39,183 nucleotides of DNA from Desulfovibrio sp. (GTDB taxonomy: Bacteria > Desulfobacterota > Desulfovibrionia > Desulfovibrionales > Desulfovibrionaceae). The stretch is taken from NCBI GenBank assembly GCA_031275465.1, contig JAISOT010000049.1, positions 1 to 39,183 on the forward strand, given 5' to 3'. Numbering within the stretch: position 1 is the stretch's first letter; every line of letters starts with the position of its first letter. A model generated the notes under the pieces. The model did no database searches. It saw only the letters and a program-made list of their open reading frames with translations, and was not told the origin of the DNA. Shown piece after piece: positions 17,473 to 26,196 of this stretch. The translations under genes were made by a program, and so were the position numbers.

Positions 17473-17687
17473 GCCGTCGCCTCCTTCCCGGCCTTGACCT
17501 TCTTCGCGGGTTTGTCGATTCGTATGGCCAGGTCGGGACAGTAAAGCTCGCACATGCCGCAAAGAACGCACAACTCCGGATCATGCACGGCCTTGTCCCC
17601 GTCGAGGCCAAGAGCCTTCTTGGGACAGAAGGCCACGCATATGCCGCACCCCTTGCACCACCCCGCGTTGATCGTATACGCCTCCAT
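17469..17687 (-). CDS. korD: 4Fe-4S ferredoxin-like delta subunit of KGOR
   Basis: CKGCGICVAFCPKKAL and CVLCGMCELYCPDLAI; ATGA overlap with korA. Confidence 0.9.
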   Translation of the reverse strand: MEAYTINAGWCKGCGICVAFCPKKALGLDGDKAVHDPELCVLCGMCELYCPDLAIRIDKPAKKVKAGKEATA

Positions 17688-17940
17688 CACTAACTCCAGG
17701 TTGAAAGGTGAAATTGTTTGCACGCTCCCTCGCCGCGAACTGCCTTCGGCCGACTGTGCAACAATTGTGCCGCCAAAAAATCCCACTCGGCGCTTGTGAA
17801 ATTTTGAACACGTCACCTCATAAAACACTCCCCGCTTAAACGCAAGATTTTATTGCCGGACATTTTTCAGATATTGCGATTCCGCCGCAAAATCAAGCGC
17901 GGCGAGCGGAATCCCCCTGCGGCGCGGGGACTTTTTTCAA

Positions 17941-18570
17941 TCATGCGGACTGGAAGCACAGGCGGGAATGCAGGACAAAAGAAACGTCCCCCGGAGCATT
18001 GATATTGAAAAAGGCCCTGTCGTCTTCCGGCTCGCAGGCAATATGCCGCTGCAACTCCTCCGGGAGCATAAGACCTGTTTTCAGAAGCCCGAGCATGATG
18101 CCGGCCTGAAAATACGGCAATGCGCCCTGTTCATAAACGGCGGCAAGAAATTCGACCCGTCCGGTCCGGAAATTTTTATATGCTGTGAGCAGCGTCTCCG
18201 GCCTGCCCCGCGCTCTTGCCTCAAGCAAATTTTCCAGTACGGCGCGGGTCATGAACGGCAGATCGCAGGGGAGCACAAGGCACGCCCTCCCGGTAAACTC
18301 GAGGGCGGCGGCTATGCCGCCCGCCGGGCCGAGTCCTGGCGCGGGGTCAGGAATATGCCTCCAACCGAAAACATCCCGGCCGGCAATCGCAACATCTCCG
18401 CACACCTCGCGCAACAGTGCCGCAGTGCGCGACAAAAGGCAGGGCTTGTCCTCTCCGTGCAGCTTCAACAGGGCCTTGTCCCGGCCGAGGCGGAGGCTTT
18501 TTCCTCCCGCAAGCACCACGCCGACAACGTCCCCCCGGCTATGCGCCGGACCCGTCTGATCCGCATTCAT
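17941..18570 (-). CDS. mobA: Molybdenum cofactor guanylyltransferase
   Basis: VVGVVLAGGKSLRLGRDKALLKL and CLVLPCDLPFM; adjacent to the nap cluster. Confidence 0.85.
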   Translation of the reverse strand: MNADQTGPAHSRGDVVGVVLAGGKSLRLGRDKALLKLHGEDKPCLLSRTAALLREVCGDVAIAGRDVFGWRHIPDPAPGLGPAGGIAAALEFTGRACLVLPCDLPFMTRAVLENLLEARARGRPETLLTAYKNFRTGRVEFLAAVYEQGALPYFQAGIMLGLLKTGLMLPEELQRHIACEPEDDRAFFNINAPGDVSFVLHSRLCFQSA

Positions 18571-18659
18571 GAATCATACCATTTCTTATCGACGTTGTCG
18601 TCACATGTGTTCATAACTTGTTGATATTTAACATTAAAATAGATCAATAGGAAATGATA

Positions 18660-19487
18660 TCAGGCATCCCTCCCGAAAGAAAAACGGAGCGCGCGGCCGT
18701 TTTTTCGGCAGGCATCCACGCAGTCGCCGCAATTGCTGCATTGCAGGCGTTGCCTGAGATCCGCCGAGCGCGGATCCAGCCCCAGAGAGCACCGCGCGCG
18801 GCAGGGCCGCTCCGGCTTCGCGCAGGTACAGGATCTTCCGCTGAACCGCACCCGCAGGCGACCGGGCAGCAGAGCTCCGGCCAGACTGATCAGCACGGAC
18901 TGCGGACAGAGATACAGGCACCAGAAACGGCGGCCGGACAAGAACTCGGCGGCAAGCAGCGCCGGGAAAATCAGCGCGCAGGCGAGCGCCTCTCTGTAAA
19001 AGACGGCATGCTGCATGGCCCGCGAATACCATCCCGGCATGGACAACTGGTTGAGCAGCGGCACAGGGGCGAACAGGAACACCGCCAGCAACCCGACGCA
19101 GACGATGAGCAGCTTTGAGGCGAAGGAGGCGGACCGGGAAAAAGTTGTCCCGCTCGCGCGCTTTGCGCCGAGAGCGTGCGCGAGTTCGGAAAAAAAGCCG
19201 TAGGGGCAGAGCCAGGAACAGAAAACAGGGCCCATGAGCAGGGCAAGGAGCAGCGCGAGCCCCGCGCCCGCGCACATCGCCGTGGTCACGGAAAACGCGC
19301 CTGCCGCGACCTGCAGGACGGACAGGGGATCGGCCAGGGGTATGCCGGCAATATTGAAGAAAAAAAAATTTCCGGACAGGGCTGTTATTTCCATGCGGTT
19401 CAGCGCCGGAACAACAGCGAAGAGCAGCGCCACGCCGGCCTGCGCCGTCCGCCGGAAGGGACGGATGGACAGAGGCGGACCCTTCAT
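18660..19487 (-). CDS. napH: NapH-like membrane Fe-S protein
   Basis: Several TM segments; GPVFCSWLCPYGFFSELAHALG; FWCLYLCPQSVLISL; C-terminal CTCAKPERPCRARC and CSNCGDCVDAC. Confidence 0.85.
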   Translation of the reverse strand: MKGPPLSIRPFRRTAQAGVALLFAVVPALNRMEITALSGNFFFFNIAGIPLADPLSVLQVAAGAFSVTTAMCAGAGLALLLALLMGPVFCSWLCPYGFFSELAHALGAKRASGTTFSRSASFASKLLIVCVGLLAVFLFAPVPLLNQLSMPGWYSRAMQHAVFYREALACALIFPALLAAEFLSGRRFWCLYLCPQSVLISLAGALLPGRLRVRFSGRSCTCAKPERPCRARCSLGLDPRSADLRQRLQCSNCGDCVDACRKNGRALRFSFGRDA

Positions 19488-19978
19488 GTGTTCCCGCCGC
19501 GCCGGTTGCCCGGCAAATCGCGCGCGGGGGTCACCGTGATGACAGCCACGGGGCAAACGTATTCGCACACGCCGCAACCCACGCACCGCTCCGTAACCTC
19601 CGGCAAATAACCGTTTTTCAGAACAATGGCCTTGCCTTTCAACGGACAGCGCTCATAGCAGGTCCAGCACATGATTCCGGTGTTCCTGCGGTAATCCACA
19701 CACCGCGCTCTGTCCAGGCAGGCCCTGCCCATGCCGGCTTCTTCCATGGATACGTTCCCGAGGGCGCCGGTCGGACAGACGGCGGAGCACTTCATGCAGA
19801 GAAAACAGGGGCTTTTGCGCTGGAATATTTTCGGCGTCCCGCCGCCGAAAAAAATATGGTCCGGGGTCATCTCAATGCAGGCATAATTGCAAACCGCTGC
19901 GCAAAGGCCGCAGGAAACGCAACGCGCCTTCATGTCCTTTTCCGAACGGGCGCCGGGCGGACGCAGGAACGGCGGCAT
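19484..19978 (-). CDS. napG: NapG-like ferredoxin-type protein
   Basis: Four clustered Cys motifs: CVSCGLCAAVCNYAC, CFLCMKCSAVCP, CWTCYERCP, CVGCGVCEYVCP. Confidence 0.82.
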   Translation of the reverse strand: MPPFLRPPGARSEKDMKARCVSCGLCAAVCNYACIEMTPDHIFFGGGTPKIFQRKSPCFLCMKCSAVCPTGALGNVSMEEAGMGRACLDRARCVDYRRNTGIMCWTCYERCPLKGKAIVLKNGYLPEVTERCVGCGVCEYVCPVAVITVTPARDLPGNRRGGNT

Positions 19979-19980
19979 GG

Positions 19981-20220
19981 CTAGACCACAAGCTCATCTT
20001 CAACAGTCATGGACGTCACATAAACCGTCAGCACGCCGTCCATGCCGTGCACCCTGTGGAGCAGGTCTTCCATGGAATTGCCCGGGGCCTCGGCAACAGC
20101 CGCGATATAACACTCCCGGTGAACGCCGAACGTGGATATCCCCGGAATTTCCGCCAATTCCGCCTCAAGCCGTTCGCTTTGCCCGGCTTCGGCATGCACG
20201 AGAAAACCCGCAATCGCCAT
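19981..20220 (-). CDS. napD: NapD-like chaperone
   Basis: MAIAGFLVHAEAGQSERLEAELAEIPGISTFGVHRECYIAAVAEAPGNSMEDLLHRVHGMDGVLTVYVTSMTVED; located right after napA. Confidence 0.85.
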   Translation of the reverse strand: MAIAGFLVHAEAGQSERLEAELAEIPGISTFGVHRECYIAAVAEAPGNSMEDLLHRVHGMDGVLTVYVTSMTVEDELVV

Positions 20221-20235
20221 CGCAGCATCCCCGGG

Positions 20236-20265
20236 CCGGGGCGGTTCCGCGGGGAACCGCCCCGG
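20236..20265. other. Intercistronic stem-loop between napA and napD
   Basis: CCGGGGCGGTTCC ... GGAACCGCCCCGG, a perfect 13-bp stem. Confidence 0.7.
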
Positions 20266-20328
20266 TTTACTCTCCAATCAGGGCAAAACATGCTCTGTTG
20301 ACTGATTTCCGCTGTATCCTGAAACACT

Positions 20329-22596
20329 CTATGCCTGTTTGTACACCCTGGTGGCGCAGATTTTATATTCCGGCTCCTTGGACGCGTTGTCCACGGCATG
20401 ATGGAAAAGGCGGTTGACCAGTTTGTTTTTATCAAAAAACGGGCAGAACACCAAACCCGGCATGCAGGTGTCCGTGATCCGCGCGGGAAATGTCATCCTG
20501 TCGCGCCGGGTTTCCAGAACCACCCGATCGCCGTTGCTGATGCCCAGTTTTTGCGCGTCGACCGGGTTTATTTCCACAAAGGCGGAAGGATAGGCCTTTT
20601 GCAATTCCGGTACCTTGCCCGTCATGGTGGCCGTATGCCAATGGTCAATGACCCGGCCGGTGGTCAGGATAAAAGGATAGTCCTTGTCCGCCGGTTCAAA
20701 GGGCGGCTGGTAGGGACGCAGAAAGATATTCGCCTTGCCGTCCGGACGCCCGTAGAAAAAGAGTCTGTCGGGATGATTGACCGGCACCAGCGGATCCTCG
20801 CCGCGCACGTAGCGCAGGTTGGTGCCCGGGTGATCCTCTGTGGGGCAAGGCCATTTGATGCCGGATTCCTTTTTCAGCCTGGCCCTTGTCATGCCGTAAA
20901 AGTCATAGGGCGAACCCTTGCTCAGGGTTCTCCATTCCTCCCAGATGTCAGCGGCGTTTTTGTAAGGAAAGAGCCTGGGGTCCACACCCGCTTTTTCGGC
21001 GAAATCCATAAGTATCCGGACAGTGGGCCGGCAGTTCCCCATGGGCTTTATGGCCTGTTCGGTAAGGGCGTAACGGCGCTCGGTACAACCGTAAACGCCT
21101 TCGGTTTCGCACCAGAAAGCCGCCGGAAAGACAACGTCCGCGTACTTCAGGGTTTCCGCGTCCATGAAACACTCGGTCTGCGCCACAAAGGCGGTTTCCA
21201 GGCCCTTGGTCAGCGCGTTCAGATCCGGCAGGGTGTGCGCGGGGTTGGTGCAGTGAATGAACACGGCCTTGACGTCGCCCTTGGCCATGGCTTCAAAGAG
21301 GGCTACCGTATGATGCCCCATTTTCGGCTGAATGGTGCCCTTGGGCACTCCCCAGAATTCTTCCATTTCAGCGCGGTGTTTCTCATTGGCCACCATACGC
21401 CCGGCCGGGAGCAGATGGGCCAGGGAACCGGTGTCGCGCACTCCGCCGCAGGCGTTGGGCTGCCCGGTCAGGGAGAGCGGCGAGGCCCCCGGCCGGCCGA
21501 TCTGTCCTGTGAGCAGATGCAGATTGTGGATGAGATTGTTGGCCCACACCCCGCGCGTGCGCTGGTTTATGCCCATGCACCAGAGGGAGAGCGCGCTGGA
21601 GGACTCGGCGAAAAGCTTGGCCGCCCTGATCACATCCGCAGCGGGGACGCCGGTTATTTCCTGCACCTTTTCCGGCGTGTATTCCGCCAGAAAGGCCTTG
21701 TAATCCTCAAAGGCGCAGGGTTTGCCGTCATTGGTCACAAAATTGACATAGCGGCTGTAAAAACGCGGATTGTCCAGCTCCTCCCTGATGATGACATGGG
21801 CCATGCCGTTGAGCAGGGCAAGGTCGGTGCCGGCGACGAAGGACAGGTGCAGATCGGCGATTCTGGAGGTATTGGTGCGGCGCGGATCGGCCACGATGAT
21901 TTTCACGTCCGGGGAACTTTCCTTGCGCTGGGCGATGCGCCGGAAAAGCACCGGATGGGCTTCCGAGGTGTTGGAGCCGATAATGAAAAAGCAGGTGGCG
22001 GCGTCCATGTCGTTGTAGGTGCCCATGGGCTCGTCCTTGCCGAAGGTGGTCAGGTACCCGGCCACGGCCGAAGCCATGCACAGGCGCGGATTGCCGTCCA
22101 CGTTATTGGTTCTGAAACCGGCCTTCCAGATTTTGTTGGCCAGATAAGACTCCTCAGTCAGCGCCTGACCGGAGCCGTAATAGGCAACTGCATCCGGCCC
22201 GCCCGCATCCATCGCCTTGCGGAACGCCCCGGCCGCGAAATCCAGCGCCTCATCCCAGCTGGCCTTGTCCAGGGGCGAACCCTTGCCCCCGCGCCGGATC
22301 ATCGGCTCGGTAATGCGATCCTCGGCGTAGATGACCGGGATGAGCATGGCCCCCTTCAGGCAGAGCAGCCCCGCGTTGTGGTTGTCGGGATCGCCCTTGA
22401 CGGCCACGGCCCTGTCGCCCCTGACGCCCACCAGGACGCCGCAGCCGGTGCCGCAGTAACGGCATACGCCCTTGACCCATCTGTCCACGCTTTCCTCCTG
22501 GCCCGCGGCGGCAAGCGCGCAGGCGGGGGAGCCCACCATGCCGAGAGCCAGGGCGGCCGCCGATCCTTTTAAAAATTTCCGTCTGGAAACAGTCAT
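20329..22596 (-). CDS. napA: Periplasmic nitrate reductase catalytic subunit
   Basis: Tat signal MTVSRRKFLKGSAAALALG; 4Fe-4S CRYCGTGCGVLV; NGNPRLCMASAVAGY Mo-cysteine region; full-length Mo-bisMGD reductase. Confidence 0.95.
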   Translation of the reverse strand: MTVSRRKFLKGSAAALALGMVGSPACALAAAGQEESVDRWVKGVCRYCGTGCGVLVGVRGDRAVAVKGDPDNHNAGLLCLKGAMLIPVIYAEDRITEPMIRRGGKGSPLDKASWDEALDFAAGAFRKAMDAGGPDAVAYYGSGQALTEESYLANKIWKAGFRTNNVDGNPRLCMASAVAGYLTTFGKDEPMGTYNDMDAATCFFIIGSNTSEAHPVLFRRIAQRKESSPDVKIIVADPRRTNTSRIADLHLSFVAGTDLALLNGMAHVIIREELDNPRFYSRYVNFVTNDGKPCAFEDYKAFLAEYTPEKVQEITGVPAADVIRAAKLFAESSSALSLWCMGINQRTRGVWANNLIHNLHLLTGQIGRPGASPLSLTGQPNACGGVRDTGSLAHLLPAGRMVANEKHRAEMEEFWGVPKGTIQPKMGHHTVALFEAMAKGDVKAVFIHCTNPAHTLPDLNALTKGLETAFVAQTECFMDAETLKYADVVFPAAFWCETEGVYGCTERRYALTEQAIKPMGNCRPTVRILMDFAEKAGVDPRLFPYKNAADIWEEWRTLSKGSPYDFYGMTRARLKKESGIKWPCPTEDHPGTNLRYVRGEDPLVPVNHPDRLFFYGRPDGKANIFLRPYQPPFEPADKDYPFILTTGRVIDHWHTATMTGKVPELQKAYPSAFVEINPVDAQKLGISNGDRVVLETRRDRMTFPARITDTCMPGLVFCPFFDKNKLVNRLFHHAVDNASKEPEYKICATRVYKQA

Positions 22597-22667
22597 ATCT
22601 TTTCTCCTTTCTTTACTCCCCGCGCCTTCCCGCGAAATATGCGTCCCGGCGCATTCCCGGCCGCCGC

Positions 22668-23117
22668 CTAGAAAGAGGTTTTGCCCGAAGGAGTTTTGTG
22701 TTGGTAAGCATCGCTGTGCAGAGGATTCTGATGACGCGGATGGCAGATGCTGCAATCCGCGCTTCCGCCGAATTTCGCGGCCATGCGCCGCATGGCGGGA
22801 TCATGGCAACGCGCGCAGATTGTCGCCGGATCCGGATTGGCGGAGAAGGATATTGAACCTTTGCCGTCCGGCTCCCCATGACAGACCACGCACTTCACCA
22901 GCATGGCGCCGTGCTTGGATTCCTTCCAGTCCTGCGTCGCCCGCGCCGTGCTTTTGGCGTGGCAGCTCACGCAATCGGCATACTTTTCCGGAACGGAAAG
23001 GTGGGCGCCTTCGCAGCGAACCTTGGGGAAGGCCCTGTCCAGATACAGAAAAAAGGCTCCAACGCCGAGCAGCAACACGGCAAGAACCCGGATCGTCCTT
23101 TTCACGTCAATTCGCAT
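22668..23117 (-). CDS. napM: NapM-like tetraheme cytochrome c
   Basis: N-terminal TM/signal; four CXXCH motifs (CVSCH, CVVCH, CARCH, CSICH); located between napC and napA as in the Desulfovibrio nap cluster. Confidence 0.82.
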   Translation of the reverse strand: MRIDVKRTIRVLAVLLLGVGAFFLYLDRAFPKVRCEGAHLSVPEKYADCVSCHAKSTARATQDWKESKHGAMLVKCVVCHGEPDGKGSISFSANPDPATICARCHDPAMRRMAAKFGGSADCSICHPRHQNPLHSDAYQHKTPSGKTSF

Positions 23118-23703
23118 CGCGCAACGCCTCCTTGTTCCTGACGCGCCCGGCAAAATCCCTGTTTACTTCCAGCCTGCGGTCAAACTCCGGCAAATGCGCG
23201 ATATTGGCGTGACAGCCGGCGCAATTGCTTTTTGCCTGCCCGTTTTTGCCGAGATAGGCGTCGTGGGAGATTCCGCCGATCTCCGATATCTCTTTTTCGC
23301 CTTTGGCGTCCCTGTGCAAATCGGCATGGCAGCTACGGCAGTTGTCGTCATCGATAAAGCGCCGCGCGGTGATCTGCAGCGCCGCCCGGTCGAGAAGCAC
23401 GGGTGATTTGGCCAGGTGGACGAAAACGTCCTTAATGCCCGAATAGGTTTTCACCGCCACGTAACGCGGACCAAAGCCGGGCGGGATGTGGCACTGGGCG
23501 CAGCCTATCTCTTGTCCGTCCTTGTCACGGGCGTGGGCGGAACTTCGCAGTTCCTCCCTGTGAACGCCCATCTCGTGGCAGACGGACGAACAGAAGGGCA
23601 TGCCCGACGTGACGGACATGAGGGGATAAGCGCCGCACGCCAGAACAGCCAGAACTCCCGCAAACAGGATCGCCCGTCTGTATGTTTTCTTTCGTTCAGC
23701 CAT
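23107..23703 (-). CDS. napC: NapC/NirT-type membrane tetraheme cytochrome c
   Basis: N-terminal TM; CSSVCHEM, CAQCH, CRSCH, CAGCH. Confidence 0.88.
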   Translation of the reverse strand: MAERKKTYRRAILFAGVLAVLACGAYPLMSVTSGMPFCSSVCHEMGVHREELRSSAHARDKDGQEIGCAQCHIPPGFGPRYVAVKTYSGIKDVFVHLAKSPVLLDRAALQITARRFIDDDNCRSCHADLHRDAKGEKEISEIGGISHDAYLGKNGQAKSNCAGCHANIAHLPEFDRRLEVNRDFAGRVRNKEALRDAN

Positions 23704-23896
23704 GGCAGAAGCATCCGAAAACGCCAGCGCGCGCCGCGTGACCGGATACGGAGTCGGCATCGGCGTTGGGTAAAACGATGGGCACACCATGCGCGCGCAG
23801 CCTGTACCGGACTGCGCGCAACAGCCTCAGAACATGTTGTTTTGGCATCCGCATATTGTGGGCCGGCTCCTCCAGTGGATCCTGCGGTCCCTATAG

Positions 23897-23922
23897 CCGC
23901 GCGTCAGGAAAGACGCGCGGCG
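23897..23922. other. Perfect 10-bp stem-loop between the FmdE-like gene and napC
   Basis: GCCGCGCGTC-AGGAAA-GACGCGCGGC. Confidence 0.65.
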
Positions 23923-23955
23923 GCAAGCCAAAAGATTGCGCAAAAATTTTTCCGG

Positions 23956-24546
23956 CTACAGTGTTTTTGTTTTCCGGGGCCACATGACGAAGGGAGTTTC
24001 ACCCTGGCAGAAAAGGCATTTGTCTCCGTGCTCGCGCGGATAGCTCTCTCCGCAGCCGGAGCACAACACCACCGGCCCGCTGCTTTTTTTGCCGAGAAAC
24101 GATTCGTGAACACGCATGTCGGCCAGGGCCATGACGGAAGTTCCGGCCTGTTCAATTTCCTGCTCCAGCAGCGCGCTGTCCTGCTGCTCCTTGCTTTTTT
24201 CCTTCATGAGCCAGACGCGCATTTCCGGCCAGGGGCCGAGGCGTGACGCGTCAACAAAGCAGCGGACGCCGCGGCCGTTATACTTGTCGAAGAGGGACAG
24301 GGCCATTTTCCCGTGGTTGATGACGTGCAGACGCTTGTTGCCCACACTGCACGGCGTGAGCATCTGAACGGCATCCGGCAGACAGCTCCGTGTCTCGACA
24401 AGCGCCTCAAACAGAGTGCCTTCCGGCAAGGCCGCCCTTGCTGCCGTCACCATACGGCCCCCGAGCAGAATGCCGGGCGCGGCGCAGCCGTGGAATTGTT
24501 CCGTCAGTCGCCTGAATTCCGCAAACGTGTGTGGGCCGATATTCAT
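23956..24546 (-). CDS. FmdE/FwdE-family protein with C-terminal zinc ribbon
   Basis: HGCAAPGILLGGRM...RLHVINHGKMALSLFDKYNGRGVRCFVD; C-terminal CSGCGESYPREHGDKCLFC. Confidence 0.8.
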   Translation of the reverse strand: MNIGPHTFAEFRRLTEQFHGCAAPGILLGGRMVTAARAALPEGTLFEALVETRSCLPDAVQMLTPCSVGNKRLHVINHGKMALSLFDKYNGRGVRCFVDASRLGPWPEMRVWLMKEKSKEQQDSALLEQEIEQAGTSVMALADMRVHESFLGKKSSGPVVLCSGCGESYPREHGDKCLFCQGETPFVMWPRKTKTL

Positions 24547-24560
24547 TGAATCTTCCTTCG

Positions 24561-24600
24561 CCGGAACAGCCCCTCCAGCGCGTGGCGGGGGCTGTTCCGG
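24561..24600. other. Intercistronic stem-loop between nrfA and the FmdE-like gene
   Basis: CCGGAACAGCCCC ... GGGGCTGTTCCGG, a perfect 13-bp stem. Confidence 0.7.
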
Positions 24601-24615
24601 AGGATAAGGCATACC

Positions 24616-26196
24616 CTACTTGGCGGGCGCTCCGGAGATGATCCTCGTCTGTCCGTCCCATACCTGCGGGGCCGGCGGGAAAGGCTTCAGCAGCTTCAGC
24701 CAGGGGTGGCTCTGCAAGTGCTCCGGGCTCTGCATCAGCTTGCGGCTGTGCTCCAGAATGGGCGGCACGATTTTTTCAATATCGCCCGCGAGGGAAGGCC
24801 CGATGCCGAACATGGTGGCCTCCATGGCAAGGTCGACAGCCTTCCGGCTGCACTCGGCGGAGGTCATGAGCGTGTCCAGAGCCTTTGCCGGGTTGTGGAA
24901 CCCGACGCTGTTCTCGGCCGAGACATAATCCCAGAAAAGCTGGCCCTTGCGGACCATTTCGCGGGCTTGCCTCATAAGTTCCTCATAACCGGGGGAGCGC
25001 GCGCCGGCATAATCCCTGGCCAGACGGACAGCCTCGTGCGCCCTGACCGAAAGGGCCTCGGCCCTGATCAGCTGATCGTAGGTCTTTTTCTGGGTGTAGA
25101 GTACGCGCCCGCGCAGAAAATCCGCCGTCTTGTCCGCATGGCACTGGCGGCAGGCGCGCATTTCAGCGTCTTTCAGGGGTGAGGTCATCCAGTGGCTGGA
25201 AATTTTTTTGCCGCCCGCGCGCTGATACTGCATGTGGCAGTCCGCGCAGGAAACGCCGGCCGCGCCGTGCGGACCGTCAATAAAGGTTTCGTATTCCGGA
25301 TGCTGCATCTTGATCATGCCCACCCCGGAGGCGGCGTGCGCCCAGTCCACAAAGGGGCCAGGCTTGCCGGACGCGTCCTTCGCGCCGTGGCCCGTGTAAT
25401 AGCGGTACATGTCTTCCGGATCCATGCCCTCATCCCAGGGAAAGACGGGCTTTGCCGCCGGGCCGTTGTCCTTGTGCGTAAAGTAGTATTCCACATGGCA
25501 CTGCGCGCAGACGAGGGAACGCTTTTCGTTGCGGGAGAGCTTGTCCCAGTCCTGGTTGGAACGCTTGAGCCAGTCCTTGAGAGGTTCGGAATACAGACGC
25601 AGTTCCATGGTGACCGGATTATGACAGTTCGCGCAGTTGATGCTTTCATCCGCGGCGCTGATTTTGTCCTTGCCCCGGAATGTGTTGGCATCCATGCTCC
25701 AGAGCTTGTCGCCGTATTCCTTGTGCCAGGTCATCATCTTCGGCGTCTTGCAGTTGATGCAGGTGGTCGGCAGCAACCCCTTGCCGTCGGCGCCGTAGCG
25801 GTTGATGCGGTCAATGTTGACAAAATCCTCAACCGCGTAGGTGTGCCCGCGCGCTTCGTTGTACTCGAAGCTGAAGGGATAGCCGAGCCAGAGATTTTTC
25901 AGGTAGGGCTGGGCATACCGGAACCCCTTTGGCAGCGGATTGACGTTGTCGTTCTTGCGATAGGCGACGGAACCCTTGTATTCCGTCATCACCTCGTCTT
26001 CATTGTTTTTCTGATACGAGGCGTACTCGTCCGGAAAATCGTTCTTGAACGCGGACATGCGCGTTTCGTCTTCCCTGATGGAGGTTTTGTACACGGGCGC
26101 TTTCAGATCCGTCGTCACATCGCTGCACGCGCTGATCGTCATTATTCCCAGAAAGGCGGCGACCGCAGCAGCGTGGGTAAAAGTCAGTCTATTCAT
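24616..26196 (-). CDS. nrfA: Cytochrome c nitrite reductase, ammonia-forming catalytic subunit
   Basis: Active-site CXXCK heme motif (TTCINCKTPKM) plus CANCH, CAQCH, CADCH and CRQCH. Confidence 0.95.
   Translation of the reverse strand: MNRLTFTHAAAVAAFLGIMTISACSDVTTDLKAPVYKTSIREDETRMSAFKNDFPDEYASYQKNNEDEVMTEYKGSVAYRKNDNVNPLPKGFRYAQPYLKNLWLGYPFSFEYNEARGHTYAVEDFVNIDRINRYGADGKGLLPTTCINCKTPKMMTWHKEYGDKLWSMDANTFRGKDKISAADESINCANCHNPVTMELRLYSEPLKDWLKRSNQDWDKLSRNEKRSLVCAQCHVEYYFTHKDNGPAAKPVFPWDEGMDPEDMYRYYTGHGAKDASGKPGPFVDWAHAASGVGMIKMQHPEYETFIDGPHGAAGVSCADCHMQYQRAGGKKISSHWMTSPLKDAEMRACRQCHADKTADFLRGRVLYTQKKTYDQLIRAEALSVRAHEAVRLARDYAGARSPGYEELMRQAREMVRKGQLFWDYVSAENSVGFHNPAKALDTLMTSAECSRKAVDLAMEATMFGIGPSLAGDIEKIVPPILEHSRKLMQSPEHLQSHPWLKLLKPFPPAPQVWDGQTRIISGAPAK

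Noticed and set aside
20398-22572. 724-aa plus-strand ORF
   Set aside because: Antisense to napA with no recognisable domain; a spurious shadow ORF.
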